Assembly: GCF_001665875.1 (NCBI RefSeq)
Contig: NZ_LZTA01000025.1
Coordinates: 1-63,820, forward strand
Direction: 5' to 3'
Length of the DNA: 63,820 bases
DNA from: Mycobacterium sp. 852002-40037_SCH5390672
GTDB lineage: Bacteria > Actinomycetota > Actinomycetes > Mycobacteriales > Mycobacteriaceae
Numbering within the stretch: position 1 is the first letter of the stretch; every line of letters begins with the position of its first letter. Positions 1-8,762 of the stretch are shown one piece after another. A program made the translations under genes and the position numbers. The notes under the pieces are model-generated. The model ran no database searches and had not been told where the DNA came from. It was given only the letters and a program-made list of their open reading frames with translations.

Positions 1-159
1 CAGGTGGTTCCGCCCACCCTCAATCTGGAAAACCTCGACCCCGAAATCGACCTGGACGTGGTGGCCGGCAAACCCCGTCCGGGCAACTACGAGTACGCGA
101 TCAACAACTCGTTCGGCTTCGGTGGGCACAACGTGTCCATCGCCTTCGGGCGGTACTAA
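1..159 (+). CDS. kasB: 3-oxoacyl-ACP synthase, C-terminal end (KasB-type)
   Basis: Only the last 52 codons are present; the gene runs off the left edge. The visible residues contain the [10 protein letters not shown] segment that holds the last catalytic histidine of ketoacyl-ACP synthases, and the protein ends SIAFGRY. KAS enzymes of this type elongate meromycolate chains in FAS-II. The assignment to KasB rather than KasA rests on position: accD6 begins 33 bases downstream on the same strand, as I recall for the kasA-kasB-accD6 operon of M. tuberculosis. Without the rest of the gene this cannot be proven. Confidence 0.85.
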   Translation, partial: QVVPPTLNLENLDPEIDLDVVAGKPRPGNYEYAINNSFGFGGHNVSIAFGRY

Positions 160-192
160 ACCGAGCAGCACCGGAATATCAGGAGACCTGGG

Positions 193-1614
193 ATGACTAT
201 CACGGCCCCCGAGACGGTTGGCGAGTCGCTCGACCCTCGCGACCCGCTGTTGCGCTTGAGCAACTTCTTCGATGACGACAGTGTCGAGTTGCTGCACGAG
301 CGTGACCGCTCAGGCGTGCTTGCCGCCGCGGGGACCGTGAACGGTGTGCGCACCATCGCGTTCTGCACCGACGGCACCGTGATGGGCGGTGCCATGGGCA
401 TCGAAGGCTGCACGCACATCGTCAACGCCTATGACACCGCCATCGAGGAGCAGAGCCCGATCGTGGGTATCTGGCACTCCGGCGGAGCCCGGCTGGCGGA
501 GGGGGTGAAGGCGCTCCACGCCGTGGGTTTGGTCTTCGAGGCCATGATCCGGGCGTCCGGCTACATCCCGCAGATCTCGGTGGTCGTCGGCTTTGCGGCG
601 GGCGGCGCCGCCTACGGACCGGCCCTGACCGACGTCATCGTGATGGCCCCGGACAGCCGGGTGTTCGTCACCGGGCCCGACGTGGTGCGCAGCGTCACCG
701 GTGAGGACGTCGACATGTGCTCGCTCGGTGGTCCGGAAACGCACCACAAGAAGTCCGGGGTGTGCCACATCGTCGCCGACGACGAGCTCGACGCCTACGA
801 GCGTGGTCGCCGGTTGGTCGGGTTGTTCTGCCAACAAGGGCATTTCGACCGCGACAAGGCCGAGGCCGGTGACACCGACATCCACGCGCTGCTGCCCGAG
901 TCGGCGCGGCGGGCCTACGACGTGCGCCCGATCGTGACCGCGATCCTCGATGACGAGACGCCGTTCGACGAGTTCCAGGCCAACTGGGCGCCGTCGATGG
1001 TGATCGGTCTGGGCCGGCTTTCCGGCCGCACGGTCGGCGTGCTGGCCAACAACCCGTTGCGCCTGGGTGGTTGCCTGAACTCCGAAAGCGCCGAGAAGGC
1101 GGCACGTTTCGTACGCCTGTGCGACGCCTTTGGCATTCCGCTGGTGGTGATCGTCGACGTGCCCGGCTACCTGCCCGGCGTCGACCAGGAGTGGGGCGGT
1201 GTGGTGCGCCGCGGCGCCAAGCTGCTGCACGCGTTCGGCGAATGCACGGTTCCGCGTGTCACGCTCGTCACCCGAAAGACTTACGGCGGGGCCTACATCG
1301 CGATGAACTCCCGGTCGCTGAACGCGACCAAGGTGTACGCGTGGCCGGACGCCGAGGTGGCGGTGATGGGCGCCAAGGCCGCCGTCGGCATTCTGCACAA
1401 GAAGAAGCTGGCCGCCGCGCCGGACCACGAGCGCGAAGCGCTGCACGACCAGTTGGCGGCCGAGCACGAGCGGATCGCGGGCGGCGTGGACAGCGCCATC
1501 GAGATCGGCGTCGTCGACGAGAAGATCGACCCGTCGCACACCCGCAGCAAGCTCACCGAGGCGCTGGCCCAGGCGCCGGCGCGCCGCGGCCGCCACAAGA
1601 ACATTCCGCTGTAA
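193..1614 (+). CDS. accD6: acyl-CoA carboxylase carboxyltransferase beta subunit AccD6
   Basis: A 473-residue carboxyltransferase that transfers CO2 from biotin on the alpha subunit to acetyl-CoA, making malonyl-CoA for FAS-II and mycolate synthesis. The full two-lobed crotonase-fold carboxyltransferase is present. The N-terminal half has the SGGARLAEG segment and a glycine/alanine-rich oxyanion region (AAGGAAYGPA); the C-terminal half has DVPGYLPG and RKTYGGAYIAM, typical of propionyl/acetyl-CoA carboxylase beta subunits. The start is the ATG at 193, preceded by AGGAGA about 7 bases upstream. Being 33 bases downstream of the kasB end, it is probably the last gene of the kas operon. It converges on a FAD monooxygenase. 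Confidence 0.96.
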   Translation: MTITAPETVGESLDPRDPLLRLSNFFDDDSVELLHERDRSGVLAAAGTVNGVRTIAFCTDGTVMGGAMGIEGCTHIVNAYDTAIEEQSPIVGIWHSGGARLAEGVKALHAVGLVFEAMIRASGYIPQISVVVGFAAGGAAYGPALTDVIVMAPDSRVFVTGPDVVRSVTGEDVDMCSLGGPETHHKKSGVCHIVADDELDAYERGRRLVGLFCQQGHFDRDKAEAGDTDIHALLPESARRAYDVRPIVTAILDDETPFDEFQANWAPSMVIGLGRLSGRTVGVLANNPLRLGGCLNSESAEKAARFVRLCDAFGIPLVVIVDVPGYLPGVDQEWGGVVRRGAKLLHAFGECTVPRVTLVTRKTYGGAYIAMNSRSLNATKVYAWPDAEVAVMGAKAAVGILHKKKLAAAPDHEREALHDQLAAEHERIAGGVDSAIEIGVVDEKIDPSHTRSKLTEALAQAPARRGRHKNIPL

Positions 1615-1663
1615 GTCGCGGCGCCGGCCACAAGCTTGTCGCGTGGTCAACCCACGCCGCGAC
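1615..1663. terminator. inverted repeat between convergent accD6 and FAD monooxygenase genes
   Basis: Directly after the accD6 stop a perfect 9-base arm GTCGCGGCG (1615-1623) pairs with CGCCGCGAC (1655-1663). The 31-base loop holds the palindrome ACAAGCTTGT (1630-1639) and a second small hairpin CGTGG/CCACG. It separates two convergent genes and could end transcription from both sides, but neither side has a T-tract, so intrinsic termination is inferred. Its right arm lies within the last codons of the FAD monooxygenase gene. Confidence 0.45.
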
Positions 1664-3194
1664 CCAGGATCACCGAAAGCGCTTGTCGCAGTTCCCCTTC
1701 GGGGTCAGCGGATAGTTCCTCGGCACGCCATCCGACGAAATCGTCGGGTCGGACCAGCAGGGCCCCGTGCGGCGCGAGGCCGGTGACCGCCGCCCACTCG
1801 TCGCTGTAGAAGCGATGCGTCGCCAGCGACGCCGAAGCAGCTGCCGCACACCACCTCTCATCGCCGGACAGCACGGTGAACCGGGGTCCCAGCAGGTCGA
1901 GTGTCGAGACGCCCGCACGCACCCAGACGTGGGGCACCCGGGTACCGGGTTGGGCGCGCAATTCATCGACCAGGCCGCCCCCTCCCGCGTCACGTGTCAC
2001 GATCGCCGCCGAGCTGTATCGGTATCCGATGAGCAGGGCGAACATCGAGCACTCTTCGCCGGCGGGCAGCTGCGGAGCGTCACCACCCGTCCGCAACAGG
2101 GATACCGTCGGCCCGGTGAGCGACTGGCGCGCGGCGAATCGGCCCACCGGATGCCTCTCGGCGTGGTAGGTCGAAAGTAAGTCCGGCGTGGCCGTGCCCT
2201 GCAGGACGGCGGCGAGTTTCCAGGCCAGGTTGTGCGCGCTCTGGATGGCGGTGTTGGCTCCCCCGGCCTTGAACGGCGGCATGGTGTGCGCCGAATCGCC
2301 GACGAGAAATGCTCGCCCACAATCGAATTGGTCGGCAACCCGCTCGTAGGGTTGCCACGCCGCAACCTCGATGATGTCGATGTCGATCTGCTCACCGATC
2401 GCCTTGGTGAGCAGATCGCGGCAGCGCTGCGGGGTGAATTGTTCGGCCGTCTCGCCTGCGCCGGGAAAGTAGGTGGTGATGAACATGCCGAGATCGCCCT
2501 CGGCGAGCAGAAAGATGCCGTCCACGTCGTCGTTTTTGACCTGCACACCATCGCCGTCGTGCAACTCCGGGATAAAGCGTCGCCATGGCGCCCGGAAGTA
2601 GACGAAGACGACATAGATCGGCAGTGCGCCGTAACCGGATGCGCTGACGCCCAGCGATTTACGGATCGGGCTGTGCACGCCGTCGGCGCCGACGAGATAG
2701 TCGGCGCGGACGGTGTCCGACTCCCCCGAGTCCGCGTTGTACACCACCGCGGTGACGCCGGTTTCGTCCATCTCGAACGAGGACAATTCCGTGCCGTAGC
2801 GCACCTCGTTGCCGCCTCGCCGCGCCGCGTCACGCAGGATCGGCTCGAGCCGGCTCTGCGGGCAGTACTGTGCCGCCGGCTCGGGGCTGAGCCCGGCCAG
2901 GCCGGCGAAGATCGCGTCTACGTCGAGCGCCGGCTCTTGCACGGCGCTGTTGAGCGTGGGCCTGACCACCAGAGCCGAGACGTGCTCGGCGACCGCCCGC
3001 ACCTCGTCCCGAAGACCAAGGCCGCGCAGGATTTCCGAGCTGCGGAAACTCAGGTTGCGAGCCTTCGGGTACAGGAAGAATTCCCGTCGCTTCTCGACCA
3101 GGAGCGAACGGACGCCGTGTTGGGCCAGCAGCGCCGACATGGCAAGACCGCCGACGCCGGCCCCGACGATTAGTACCGGGACACGGATCGTCAT
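1647..3194 (-). CDS. FAD-dependent aromatic-ring-hydroxylase-type monooxygenase
   Basis: A 515-residue class A flavoprotein monooxygenase (PheA/TfdB, RdmE-like family). Visible features are the N-terminal dinucleotide-binding motif GAGVGGL (about residues 11-17), a middle DG motif (YLVGADGVHSPIR) that binds FAD and NAD(P)H, and the second FAD motif with GDSAHTMPPF; the following GGANTAIQSAHNLAWKL is typical. A C-terminal thioredoxin-like extension fits the length. Start chosen at 3194 because GGAGGAGAC precedes it; a GTG or ATG further upstream would lack this spacing. The substrate is unknown; relatives hydroxylate phenols, polyketides or antibiotics such as rifamycin. M. tuberculosis has a different gene (Rv2248) at this position as I recall. 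A TetR-type palindrome lies just upstream. Confidence 0.88.
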   Translation of the reverse strand: MTIRVPVLIVGAGVGGLAMSALLAQHGVRSLLVEKRREFFLYPKARNLSFRSSEILRGLGLRDEVRAVAEHVSALVVRPTLNSAVQEPALDVDAIFAGLAGLSPEPAAQYCPQSRLEPILRDAARRGGNEVRYGTELSSFEMDETGVTAVVYNADSGESDTVRADYLVGADGVHSPIRKSLGVSASGYGALPIYVVFVYFRAPWRRFIPELHDGDGVQVKNDDVDGIFLLAEGDLGMFITTYFPGAGETAEQFTPQRCRDLLTKAIGEQIDIDIIEVAAWQPYERVADQFDCGRAFLVGDSAHTMPPFKAGGANTAIQSAHNLAWKLAAVLQGTATPDLLSTYHAERHPVGRFAARQSLTGPTVSLLRTGGDAPQLPAGEECSMFALLIGYRYSSAAIVTRDAGGGGLVDELRAQPGTRVPHVWVRAGVSTLDLLGPRFTVLSGDERWCAAAASASLATHRFYSDEWAAVTGLAPHGALLVRPDDFVGWRAEELSADPEGELRQALSVILGRGVG

Positions 3195-3224
3195 CTCGTC
3201 TCCTCCCGCCACCATCTCATAAAC

Positions 3225-3239
3225 TGACAGTCCCTGTCA
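3225..3239. promoter_or_regulatory. probable TetR-type operator TGACAG-TCC-CTGTCA
   Basis: A perfect 6-base inverted repeat with a 3-base spacer, 31 bases upstream of the FAD monooxygenase start. This spacing and half-site style is common for TetR/MarR regulators of flavin monooxygenases. No regulator gene is adjacent, so it is probably controlled in trans. The surrounding 3195-3325 stretch is relatively A+T-rich and likely holds the promoter. Confidence 0.5.
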
Positions 3240-3325
3240 TTAAACACTAACTCTCAATACCGTCAAGGCGTCACGCTCGACAAAGCACGCCCCGGGCGGT
3301 GGCACGAAGACATCGGGCGGGCGCC

Positions 3326-4867
3326 CTAGCCAAAGCGCGCCAGGAACTCCTCGGCCACTGCAACGACCCGCTCCCGATCGCGGGCCACCAACCCGATCCG
3401 GGTCCGCCGATCCACGATGTCGGAGACATCCAGCGCGCCCTCATGGGTTATCGCGTATTCGAATTCCGCTCTGCTGACGTCGATCCCCTCCACGACCGGC
3501 TGGGTCGGTCGCTCGCAGGCCGCGGTAGTGACCACCTTGGGCGCCTCGGCGCCGTAGCGCTGCACCAGTGACACCGGCAGACCGGCGTCCGGCGCCGCGA
3601 TCACCCCGGGATTGGCCGGCGCTCCGATCAGGGGCAGATTGCGGGTCCGGCATTTCGCGGCGCGCAGCCGCCGTGCCCGGACGGCACGATCCAGCACGTC
3701 CTGTGCCATGTAACGGTATTCGGTCAGCTTGCCGCCGATCACGCTGATCACCCCGGACGCCGATTCCACGACGGCGTGCTCGCGCGAGACGTCGGCGGTG
3801 CGACCCTCGCCGGTGTCGATCAGCGGCCGCAGCCCGGCGTAGGCGCCGATCACGTCGGTGGCGGTGAGCCCGGTCCCCAACGCGGTGTTCACCGTGTCGA
3901 GCAGGAAGGTGATCTCTTCCACCGACGGTTCGGGCACATCAGGAATGGGACCGGGAGCCGCTTCGTCGGTGAGCCCCAGATAAACCCGGCCCAGTTGTTC
4001 GGGCATGGCGAAGACGAAGCGGTTGAGCTCACCGGGAATCGGAATCGTCAGCGCCGCAGTCGGATTGCCGAACGTCTGGGCGTCGAAGACCAGATGCGTA
4101 CCGCGACTGGGCCGCAACCGCAACGAGCCGTCGATCTCGCCCGCCCACACCCCGGCCGCGTTGATGACCGCTGCGGCCGGAAGGTCGAACGACTCCCCGC
4201 CGCGCATGTCGGTCAGCCGCACCGAGGTGCCGGTTGCCTGCGACGCCGACACATGGGTCAGGATTCGGGCGCCGTGCTGCGCGGCGGTGCGTGCGGCCGC
4301 GGTGACCAGTCGGGCGTCGTCGATCAATTGGCCGTCGTAGGCCAGGAAACCCCCGTCCAAGCCGTCACGTCGCACGGTGGGTGCCATCTCCACGACGCGC
4401 TGCACCGAAATCCGCCGCGAGCGGGGCAGTGTCGACGCCGGGGTACCGGCGAGGAACCGTAACGCGTCACCGGCCAGGAACCCACCGCGTACCAGGACGC
4501 GCGTGGCCGGACTCATCGACGGCAGCAGCGGCACCACCTGCGGCATCGCATGAACCAGGTGAGGGGCGTTGCGCGTCATCAAGATTCCGCGCTCGATGGC
4601 GCTGCGCCGGGCGATGCCCACGTTGCCGGTCGCCAGGTAGCGCAGCCCGCCGTGGACGAGTTTGGAACTCCAACGGCTGGTGCCGAAGGCCAAATCGTGT
4701 TTCTCCACCAGTGCCACCTGCAACCCACGCGCCGCGGCATCCAACGCGATGCCGGCACCGGTGATACCGCCGCCGATCACCACGACGTCCACTGGCTCAC
4801 CGTCGGCGAGTGCCGTCAGGTCGGCGGCGCGGCGCGCGGCGTTCAGGGCGGTCGGGTCAGGTATCAC
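3326..4867 (-). CDS. glpD1: FAD-dependent glycerol-3-phosphate dehydrogenase
   Basis: A 513-residue flavoprotein oxidising glycerol-3-phosphate to dihydroxyacetone phosphate and feeding electrons to the quinone pool at the inner membrane. The N-terminus has the FAD motif IGGGITGAGIALDAAARG. SSKLVHGGLRYL is the GlpD signature, and GGKLTEYRYMAQD lies in the catalytic domain. The GTG start at 4867 overlaps the TGA of the upstream TetR gene by 4 bases (GTGA), so the two are co-translated. Start codons further upstream lie inside the TetR gene. Together with the divergent alkyl-DHAP-synthase-like gene it suggests control of the DHAP/G3P supply for lipid synthesis. Confidence 0.94.
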   Translation of the reverse strand: MIPDPTALNAARRAADLTALADGEPVDVVVIGGGITGAGIALDAAARGLQVALVEKHDLAFGTSRWSSKLVHGGLRYLATGNVGIARRSAIERGILMTRNAPHLVHAMPQVVPLLPSMSPATRVLVRGGFLAGDALRFLAGTPASTLPRSRRISVQRVVEMAPTVRRDGLDGGFLAYDGQLIDDARLVTAAARTAAQHGARILTHVSASQATGTSVRLTDMRGGESFDLPAAAVINAAGVWAGEIDGSLRLRPSRGTHLVFDAQTFGNPTAALTIPIPGELNRFVFAMPEQLGRVYLGLTDEAAPGPIPDVPEPSVEEITFLLDTVNTALGTGLTATDVIGAYAGLRPLIDTGEGRTADVSREHAVVESASGVISVIGGKLTEYRYMAQDVLDRAVRARRLRAAKCRTRNLPLIGAPANPGVIAAPDAGLPVSLVQRYGAEAPKVVTTAACERPTQPVVEGIDVSRAEFEYAITHEGALDVSDIVDRRTRIGLVARDRERVVAVAEEFLARFG

Positions 4868-5433
4868 GACAGATATCCGTTCAGCGAGTAGGCCAGTTCG
4901 GTGGCCAGCGCGTCGGCGTCGAGCATCGGTTCGACGATCCGCGCCGACTGGATGGTCGACTGGGCGATCAGTAGCACCATGGTCGCCATCTGGACCGGGT
5001 CGCCGAGCCGGACGCTGCCGTGCCGCTGAGCCGCCCGCAGCCGGGCAGCGAGGGCGTCGATCAACATGCGCTGGCTGGTCCCCAGGCGTTCGGTGATGTA
5101 GGTCGACGCGAGATCCGAGTGCAGCACCGACATCACCAGTCGGTCCGCGCGCAACAGGTTGGCCACCGTAACTATCTGGTGCACAAGCGATTCGCGATCC
5201 TGTCCGAACAAGGGTGCGTCGCGCATCACTTCGGTGATGTGCTGGGTCAGCAGCGCCGCCACGATCGACTGGGTGTCCGGCCACCGCCGGTACACCGTAG
5301 GCCTGCTGACCCTCGCGCGTCGGGCGATCTCGGCCAGGGTCACCCGGTCCACGCCGAAATCCACCACACAGCTGGCCGCGGCCGCGAGGATGCGTTCTCC
5401 CGTATCCAATTCCGTGTTACGGATTGACAACAT
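4864..5433 (-). CDS. TetR-family regulator of the glpD1 / FAD-oxidase divergon (Rv2250c-type)
   Basis: A 189-residue TetR protein. The N-terminal helix-turn-helix is clear (VTLAEIARRARVSRPTVYRRW, about residues 32-52), followed by an all-helical ligand domain. Start at 5433 (ATG), 17 bases from the divergent gene at 5451. It is the first gene of a two-gene operon with glpD1, overlapping it by 4 bases. The short divergent gap contains a GTTAC...GTAAC inverted repeat, so autoregulation and control of both directions is likely. The ligand is unknown; a glycerolipid or acyl-CoA would fit the neighbours. Confidence 0.9.
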   Translation of the reverse strand: MLSIRNTELDTGERILAAAASCVVDFGVDRVTLAEIARRARVSRPTVYRRWPDTQSIVAALLTQHITEVMRDAPLFGQDRESLVHQIVTVANLLRADRLVMSVLHSDLASTYITERLGTSQRMLIDALAARLRAAQRHGSVRLGDPVQMATMVLLIAQSTIQSARIVEPMLDADALATELAYSLNGYLS

Positions 5434-5448
5434 ATGTAATACTGTAAC
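5416..5448. promoter_or_regulatory. imperfect 33-bp palindrome in the glpD1-TetR / FAD oxidase divergent promoter
   Basis: The half-sites GTTACGGATTGACA and, on the other strand, GTTACAGTATTACA share GTTACnGnnTnACA. Ten of 16 paired positions match about a centre at 5432. The element overlaps the TetR start codon and ends two bases before the ATG at 5451, so the binding protein would cover both promoters. It is the natural operator for the adjacent TetR. Confidence 0.55.
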
Positions 5449-5450
5449 GC

Positions 5451-7061
5451 ATGACGCATCCCCAGGGGCTTCTGCCGCCGATGAAATGGAACGCGTGGGG
5501 CGATCCCGCCGCGGCCAAGCCGCTCTCGGAGGGGATCCGGTCGTTGCTGCAGCAGGCCGTGGGCGTCGAGGGGTCCCGCACGGGTGAGCTGCAATCCGAC
5601 CAGGTGAAGCTGCGTCCGTCGAAGTTGTCACAGTCCGAGCGGGAGGCACTGGCCGTCATCGTCGGCGCCGAGTACTGCCGCACCGCCGACACCGATCGGT
5701 TGCTGCACGCGGGCGGCAAATCCACCATCGACTTGCTCAACCGCACGCAGCGCGGTCCCCAGGATGCGCCCGACGTCGTGTTGCTGCCCGGCGATGACGA
5801 CGCCGTCGCGGCCGTCCTGCGCTACTGCTCAGAACATCGCATCGCCGTCGTCCCCTTCGGCGGGGGCACCAGCGTGGTCGGTGGGCTCGATCCCGACCGT
5901 GCGGAGTTCTCCGCCGTCGTCTCGCTTGATCTACGCCGTTTCGATCAACTGATCTCGCTGGACGACGTGTCCGGCCAGGCCGTCTTCGGGGCGGGGGTCA
6001 CCGGACCGGACGCCGAACACCTCCTTGGCGCACAAGGCTTTTCGCTCGGCCATTTTCCGCAGAGCTTTGAGTACGCCACCATCGGCGGTTACGCCGCGAC
6101 CCGCTCCTCCGGGCAGGACTCGGCGGGCTACGGCCGGTTCAACGACATGGTGCGGGGGCTACGCGTGGTCACTCCGGTGGGCACCATGGATCTGGGTCGC
6201 GCACCGGAATCCGCCGCGGGCCCCGACCTGCGTCAGCTGTTGATCGGCTCGGAGGGCACCCTGGGCGTCATCACCCAGGTGCGGCTGCGCGTGCACCGCG
6301 CGCCGGAAGCCGTCCGCTACCAGGCGTGGTCGTTCCCCGATTTCGAGACCGGGGCCGCGGCTCTGCGCGTCGTCGCCCAAAATGCGACCGGCCCCACCGT
6401 CATTCGGCTTTCCGACGAGGCCGAGACCGGGGTCAACCTGGCCACCACCGAGGCGATAGGCGAATCCCAGATCACCGGCGGATGTCTGGCTGTCACCATG
6501 TTCGAAGGCACCAAGGAACACGTCGATCACCGGCACGCCGAAACCAGCGCACTGCTGGCGGCCCAAGGCGGAACCTCGCTGGGCGAAGGTCCGGCGCAGG
6601 CCTGGGAACGCGGCCGCTTCGGCGCACCGTACCTGCGCGATTCGCTGCTCGCGGCCGGCGCGCTGTGCGAAACGCTGGAGACCGCCACCGACTGGTCGAA
6701 CATTCACGCACTGAAAGCCGCTGTCACCCAAGCCCTTACCGAGGCGCTCGCCGCAACCGGCACGCCGGCTCTGGTGATGTGCCACATCTCGCACGTCTAC
6801 CCCACCGGCGCATCGTTGTACTTCACCGTCGTCGCCGGCCAACGGGGCAATCCGATCGAGCAATGGAAAGCCGCCAAAACGGCAGCGTCGGATGCCATCA
6901 TGGCCACCGGCGGGACCATCACCCACCACCATGCGGTCGGCGTCGACCACCGGCCGTGGATGCGCGACGAGATAGGCGAGCTGGGAGTGCAGGTGTTACG
7001 CGCGGTCAAGACGACATTGGATCCGGCCGGAATTCTCAATCCCGGCAAGCTGATTCCGTGA
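5451..7061 (+). CDS. FAD-linked oxidase, alkyldihydroxyacetonephosphate synthase-like (Rv2251-type)
   Basis: A 536-residue PCMH/VAO-family flavoprotein. The FAD domain shows PFGGGTSVVGGLDP and the long FPQSFEYATIGGYAATRSSGQDSAGYGRF region found in alkyl-DHAP synthases, followed by LIGSEGTLGVIT. HHHAVGVDH near residue 495 matches the catalytic His cluster of those enzymes, and the end (DPAGILNPGKL) is typical of the family. The family exchanges the acyl group of acyl-DHAP for a fatty alcohol, making an ether bond. Mycobacterial ether lipids of this sort are not well defined, so the exact reaction is inferred. It overlaps the next gene by four bases. Confidence 0.85.
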   Translation: MTHPQGLLPPMKWNAWGDPAAAKPLSEGIRSLLQQAVGVEGSRTGELQSDQVKLRPSKLSQSEREALAVIVGAEYCRTADTDRLLHAGGKSTIDLLNRTQRGPQDAPDVVLLPGDDDAVAAVLRYCSEHRIAVVPFGGGTSVVGGLDPDRAEFSAVVSLDLRRFDQLISLDDVSGQAVFGAGVTGPDAEHLLGAQGFSLGHFPQSFEYATIGGYAATRSSGQDSAGYGRFNDMVRGLRVVTPVGTMDLGRAPESAAGPDLRQLLIGSEGTLGVITQVRLRVHRAPEAVRYQAWSFPDFETGAAALRVVAQNATGPTVIRLSDEAETGVNLATTEAIGESQITGGCLAVTMFEGTKEHVDHRHAETSALLAAQGGTSLGEGPAQAWERGRFGAPYLRDSLLAAGALCETLETATDWSNIHALKAAVTQALTEALAATGTPALVMCHISHVYPTGASLYFTVVAGQRGNPIEQWKAAKTAASDAIMATGGTITHHHAVGVDHRPWMRDEIGELGVQVLRAVKTTLDPAGILNPGKLIP

Positions 7062-8026
7062 CAGCCGAGCTGCGCCGCCGAGAAATCGGCAAGGTGATCG
7101 CGCTGACCAACCCGGTGTCGGGGCACGGCGCCGCGGTACATGCCGCCCGGCTCGCGATCGCCCGCCTGCACCGCCGGGGTGTGGAGGTTGTCGAAATCAT
7201 CGGCGATGACGCGCAAGACGCGCGACATCTGGTCGGCGCGGCTATGGAAAAGGGCACCGACGCTGTCATGGTGACCGGAGGCGACGGCGTCGTCTCCAAT
7301 GCCCTGCAGGTGATGGCCGGCACCGACATTCCGCTGGGAGTGATTCCGGCCGGTACCGGCAACGACCACGCGCGCGAATTCGGCATCCCCACCAAGGACG
7401 CGGAGGCCGCCGCGGACATCGTCATCGACGGCTGCACGCAATCCATTGACCTGGGCCTGATCAGGGACAGCAACGGGAATGATAAGTGGTTCGGCACCGT
7501 GGCGGCCACCGGCTTCGACTCGCTGGTCACCGATCGCGCCAACCGGATGAGCTGGCCGCATGGGCGGCTGCGCTATTACGTCGCGATGCTCGCCGAATTG
7601 TCACAGCTGCGGCTCTTACCCTTCCGCATGGTGCTCGACGGCACCAATGTGATCGACGCCGATATCACGCTTGCCGCCTTCGGCAACACCCGCAGTTACG
7701 GCGGCGGGCTGCAGATCTGTCCCGACGCCGATTACACCGACGGCCTGCTCGACATCACCATGGTGCATGAGGCGTCCCGCACCAAACTGGTCCGCCTGTT
7801 CCCCACGGTGATGAAAGGGACCCACGTCAACCTCGACGAGGTGAGCACGGCGCGGGCCAAATCAATCCACGTCGAGTGCCCGGGTATCAACGTCTACGCC
7901 GACGGTGACTTCGCCTGCGCGCTACCGGCCGAGATATCGGTGGTGCCGGGCGCCCTGCAGATTCTGCGCCCGGCCCCAAACGATAAAGGCGGTCTCAAGA
8001 TAAGTAGCGGGATTCGAATGCGATAG
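7058..8026 (+). CDS. dagK: diacylglycerol kinase (Rv2252-type)
   Basis: A 322-residue lipid kinase phosphorylating diacylglycerol or similar lipids to phosphatidic acid; the M. tuberculosis homologue is linked to phosphatidylinositol mannoside synthesis. The nucleotide-binding fingerprint is present: NPVSGHG near the N-terminus, VTGGDGVVSNAL, and IPAGTGNDHAREFG. The C-terminal beta-sandwich ends with YADGDFA, matching the family. The GTG start at 7058 overlaps the TGA of the upstream gene (GTGA), so translation is coupled. With glpD1 and the ADAPS-like gene it forms a glycerolipid module. The stop codon lies inside a 30-bp palindrome described separately. Confidence 0.92.
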   Translation: MTAELRRREIGKVIALTNPVSGHGAAVHAARLAIARLHRRGVEVVEIIGDDAQDARHLVGAAMEKGTDAVMVTGGDGVVSNALQVMAGTDIPLGVIPAGTGNDHAREFGIPTKDAEAAADIVIDGCTQSIDLGLIRDSNGNDKWFGTVAATGFDSLVTDRANRMSWPHGRLRYYVAMLAELSQLRLLPFRMVLDGTNVIDADITLAAFGNTRSYGGGLQICPDADYTDGLLDITMVHEASRTKLVRLFPTVMKGTHVNLDEVSTARAKSIHVECPGINVYADGDFACALPAEISVVPGALQILRPAPNDKGGLKISSGIRMR

Positions 8027-8045
8027 CGCATGTGCTAGCGCATTC
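8016..8045. repeat. 30-bp palindrome, copy 1 (convergent dagK / DUF3145 ends)
   Basis: Half-sites GAATGCGATAGCGCA and (other strand) GAATGCGCTAGCACA match at 13 of 15 positions with no spacer. The element covers the last codons of dagK and the start of the convergent intergenic gap. It could act as a bidirectional hairpin terminator or a protein-binding site. Three more copies occur at 19027, 50658 and 56390. Confidence 0.75.
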
Positions 8046-8097
8046 CAAAGTCGCTTATTGCTTCCGGAGAGGCGGCGCGTGCGAGCCGCCGCTCGGG

Positions 8098-8610
8098 CTA
8101 ACCGACTCCCTGGCTCAGCCAGGTCACCTCGCCGCAGTCGCCGCCGTCGCGATAGGCCTCGAGCGCCTCGTCCCAGGCCGTGCCCAGCACCGAGTCCAAT
8201 TCCGCGGCCAGGGTGTCGGCGCCCTGGGCCATCATCGACCGCAGCCGCATCTCCCCGACCATGACGTCGCCATTGGCGCTCATCGCCCCGCTCCACAGGC
8301 CGAGTTGCGGGGTGTGGCTGAACCGATGGCCGTCGACGCCGGGGCTGGGGTCCTCGGTGACCTCGAACCGCAGCACGGACCAGGACCGCAACGCGTTGGC
8401 CAGTTTGGCGCCGGTGCCCACGGGCCCGACCCAGTTGGTGACCGCGCGCAGCTGTCCGGGCATCGCCGGCTGGGGCGTCCAGGTCAGATTTGCCTTGGCG
8501 CCCAGAGACGACGACAACGCCCACTCGACATGCGGGCAAACCGCCGCGGGCGAAGCGTGCACATACACCACGCCAGTCGTCACGTCGGCGAATTGATTCG
8601 ACGCTCGCAT
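8098..8610 (-). CDS. DUF3145 protein (Rv2256c-type)
   Basis: A 170-residue actinobacterial protein of unknown function, assigned to DUF3145 by its overall sequence (YVHASPAAVCPHVEW and the C-terminal LGTAWDEALEAYRDGGDCGEV). No signal peptide or membrane helix is visible. It has conserved tryptophans and an acidic C-terminal helix. Start at 8610 is supported by GGAGCAGGAA immediately upstream; a longer reading frame continues to 8739 without a binding site. Monocistronic, converging on dagK. Confidence 0.85.
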   Translation of the reverse strand: MRASNQFADVTTGVVYVHASPAAVCPHVEWALSSSLGAKANLTWTPQPAMPGQLRAVTNWVGPVGTGAKLANALRSWSVLRFEVTEDPSPGVDGHRFSHTPQLGLWSGAMSANGDVMVGEMRLRSMMAQGADTLAAELDSVLGTAWDEALEAYRDGGDCGEVTWLSQGVG

Positions 8611-8762
8611 TTCCTGCTCCTTCGGTTCCACCAGGGACGTCTTCCCCAACGACCTGCGGACCCGACAAAACAGGGCAGCGTGCTGAAATCTTCGATTATT
8701 TGTGTGTCCTGCGTGTCTATTGTGCCTTGTGATACCCATGTTGCGCTAGTGTGCATTTCCGA

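Noticed and set aside
310..1650. 446-residue open frame antisense to accD6
   Set aside because: High-G+C shadow frame: Arg/His/Val/Gly-rich translation, no ribosome-binding site, fully inside a well-conserved gene on the other strand.
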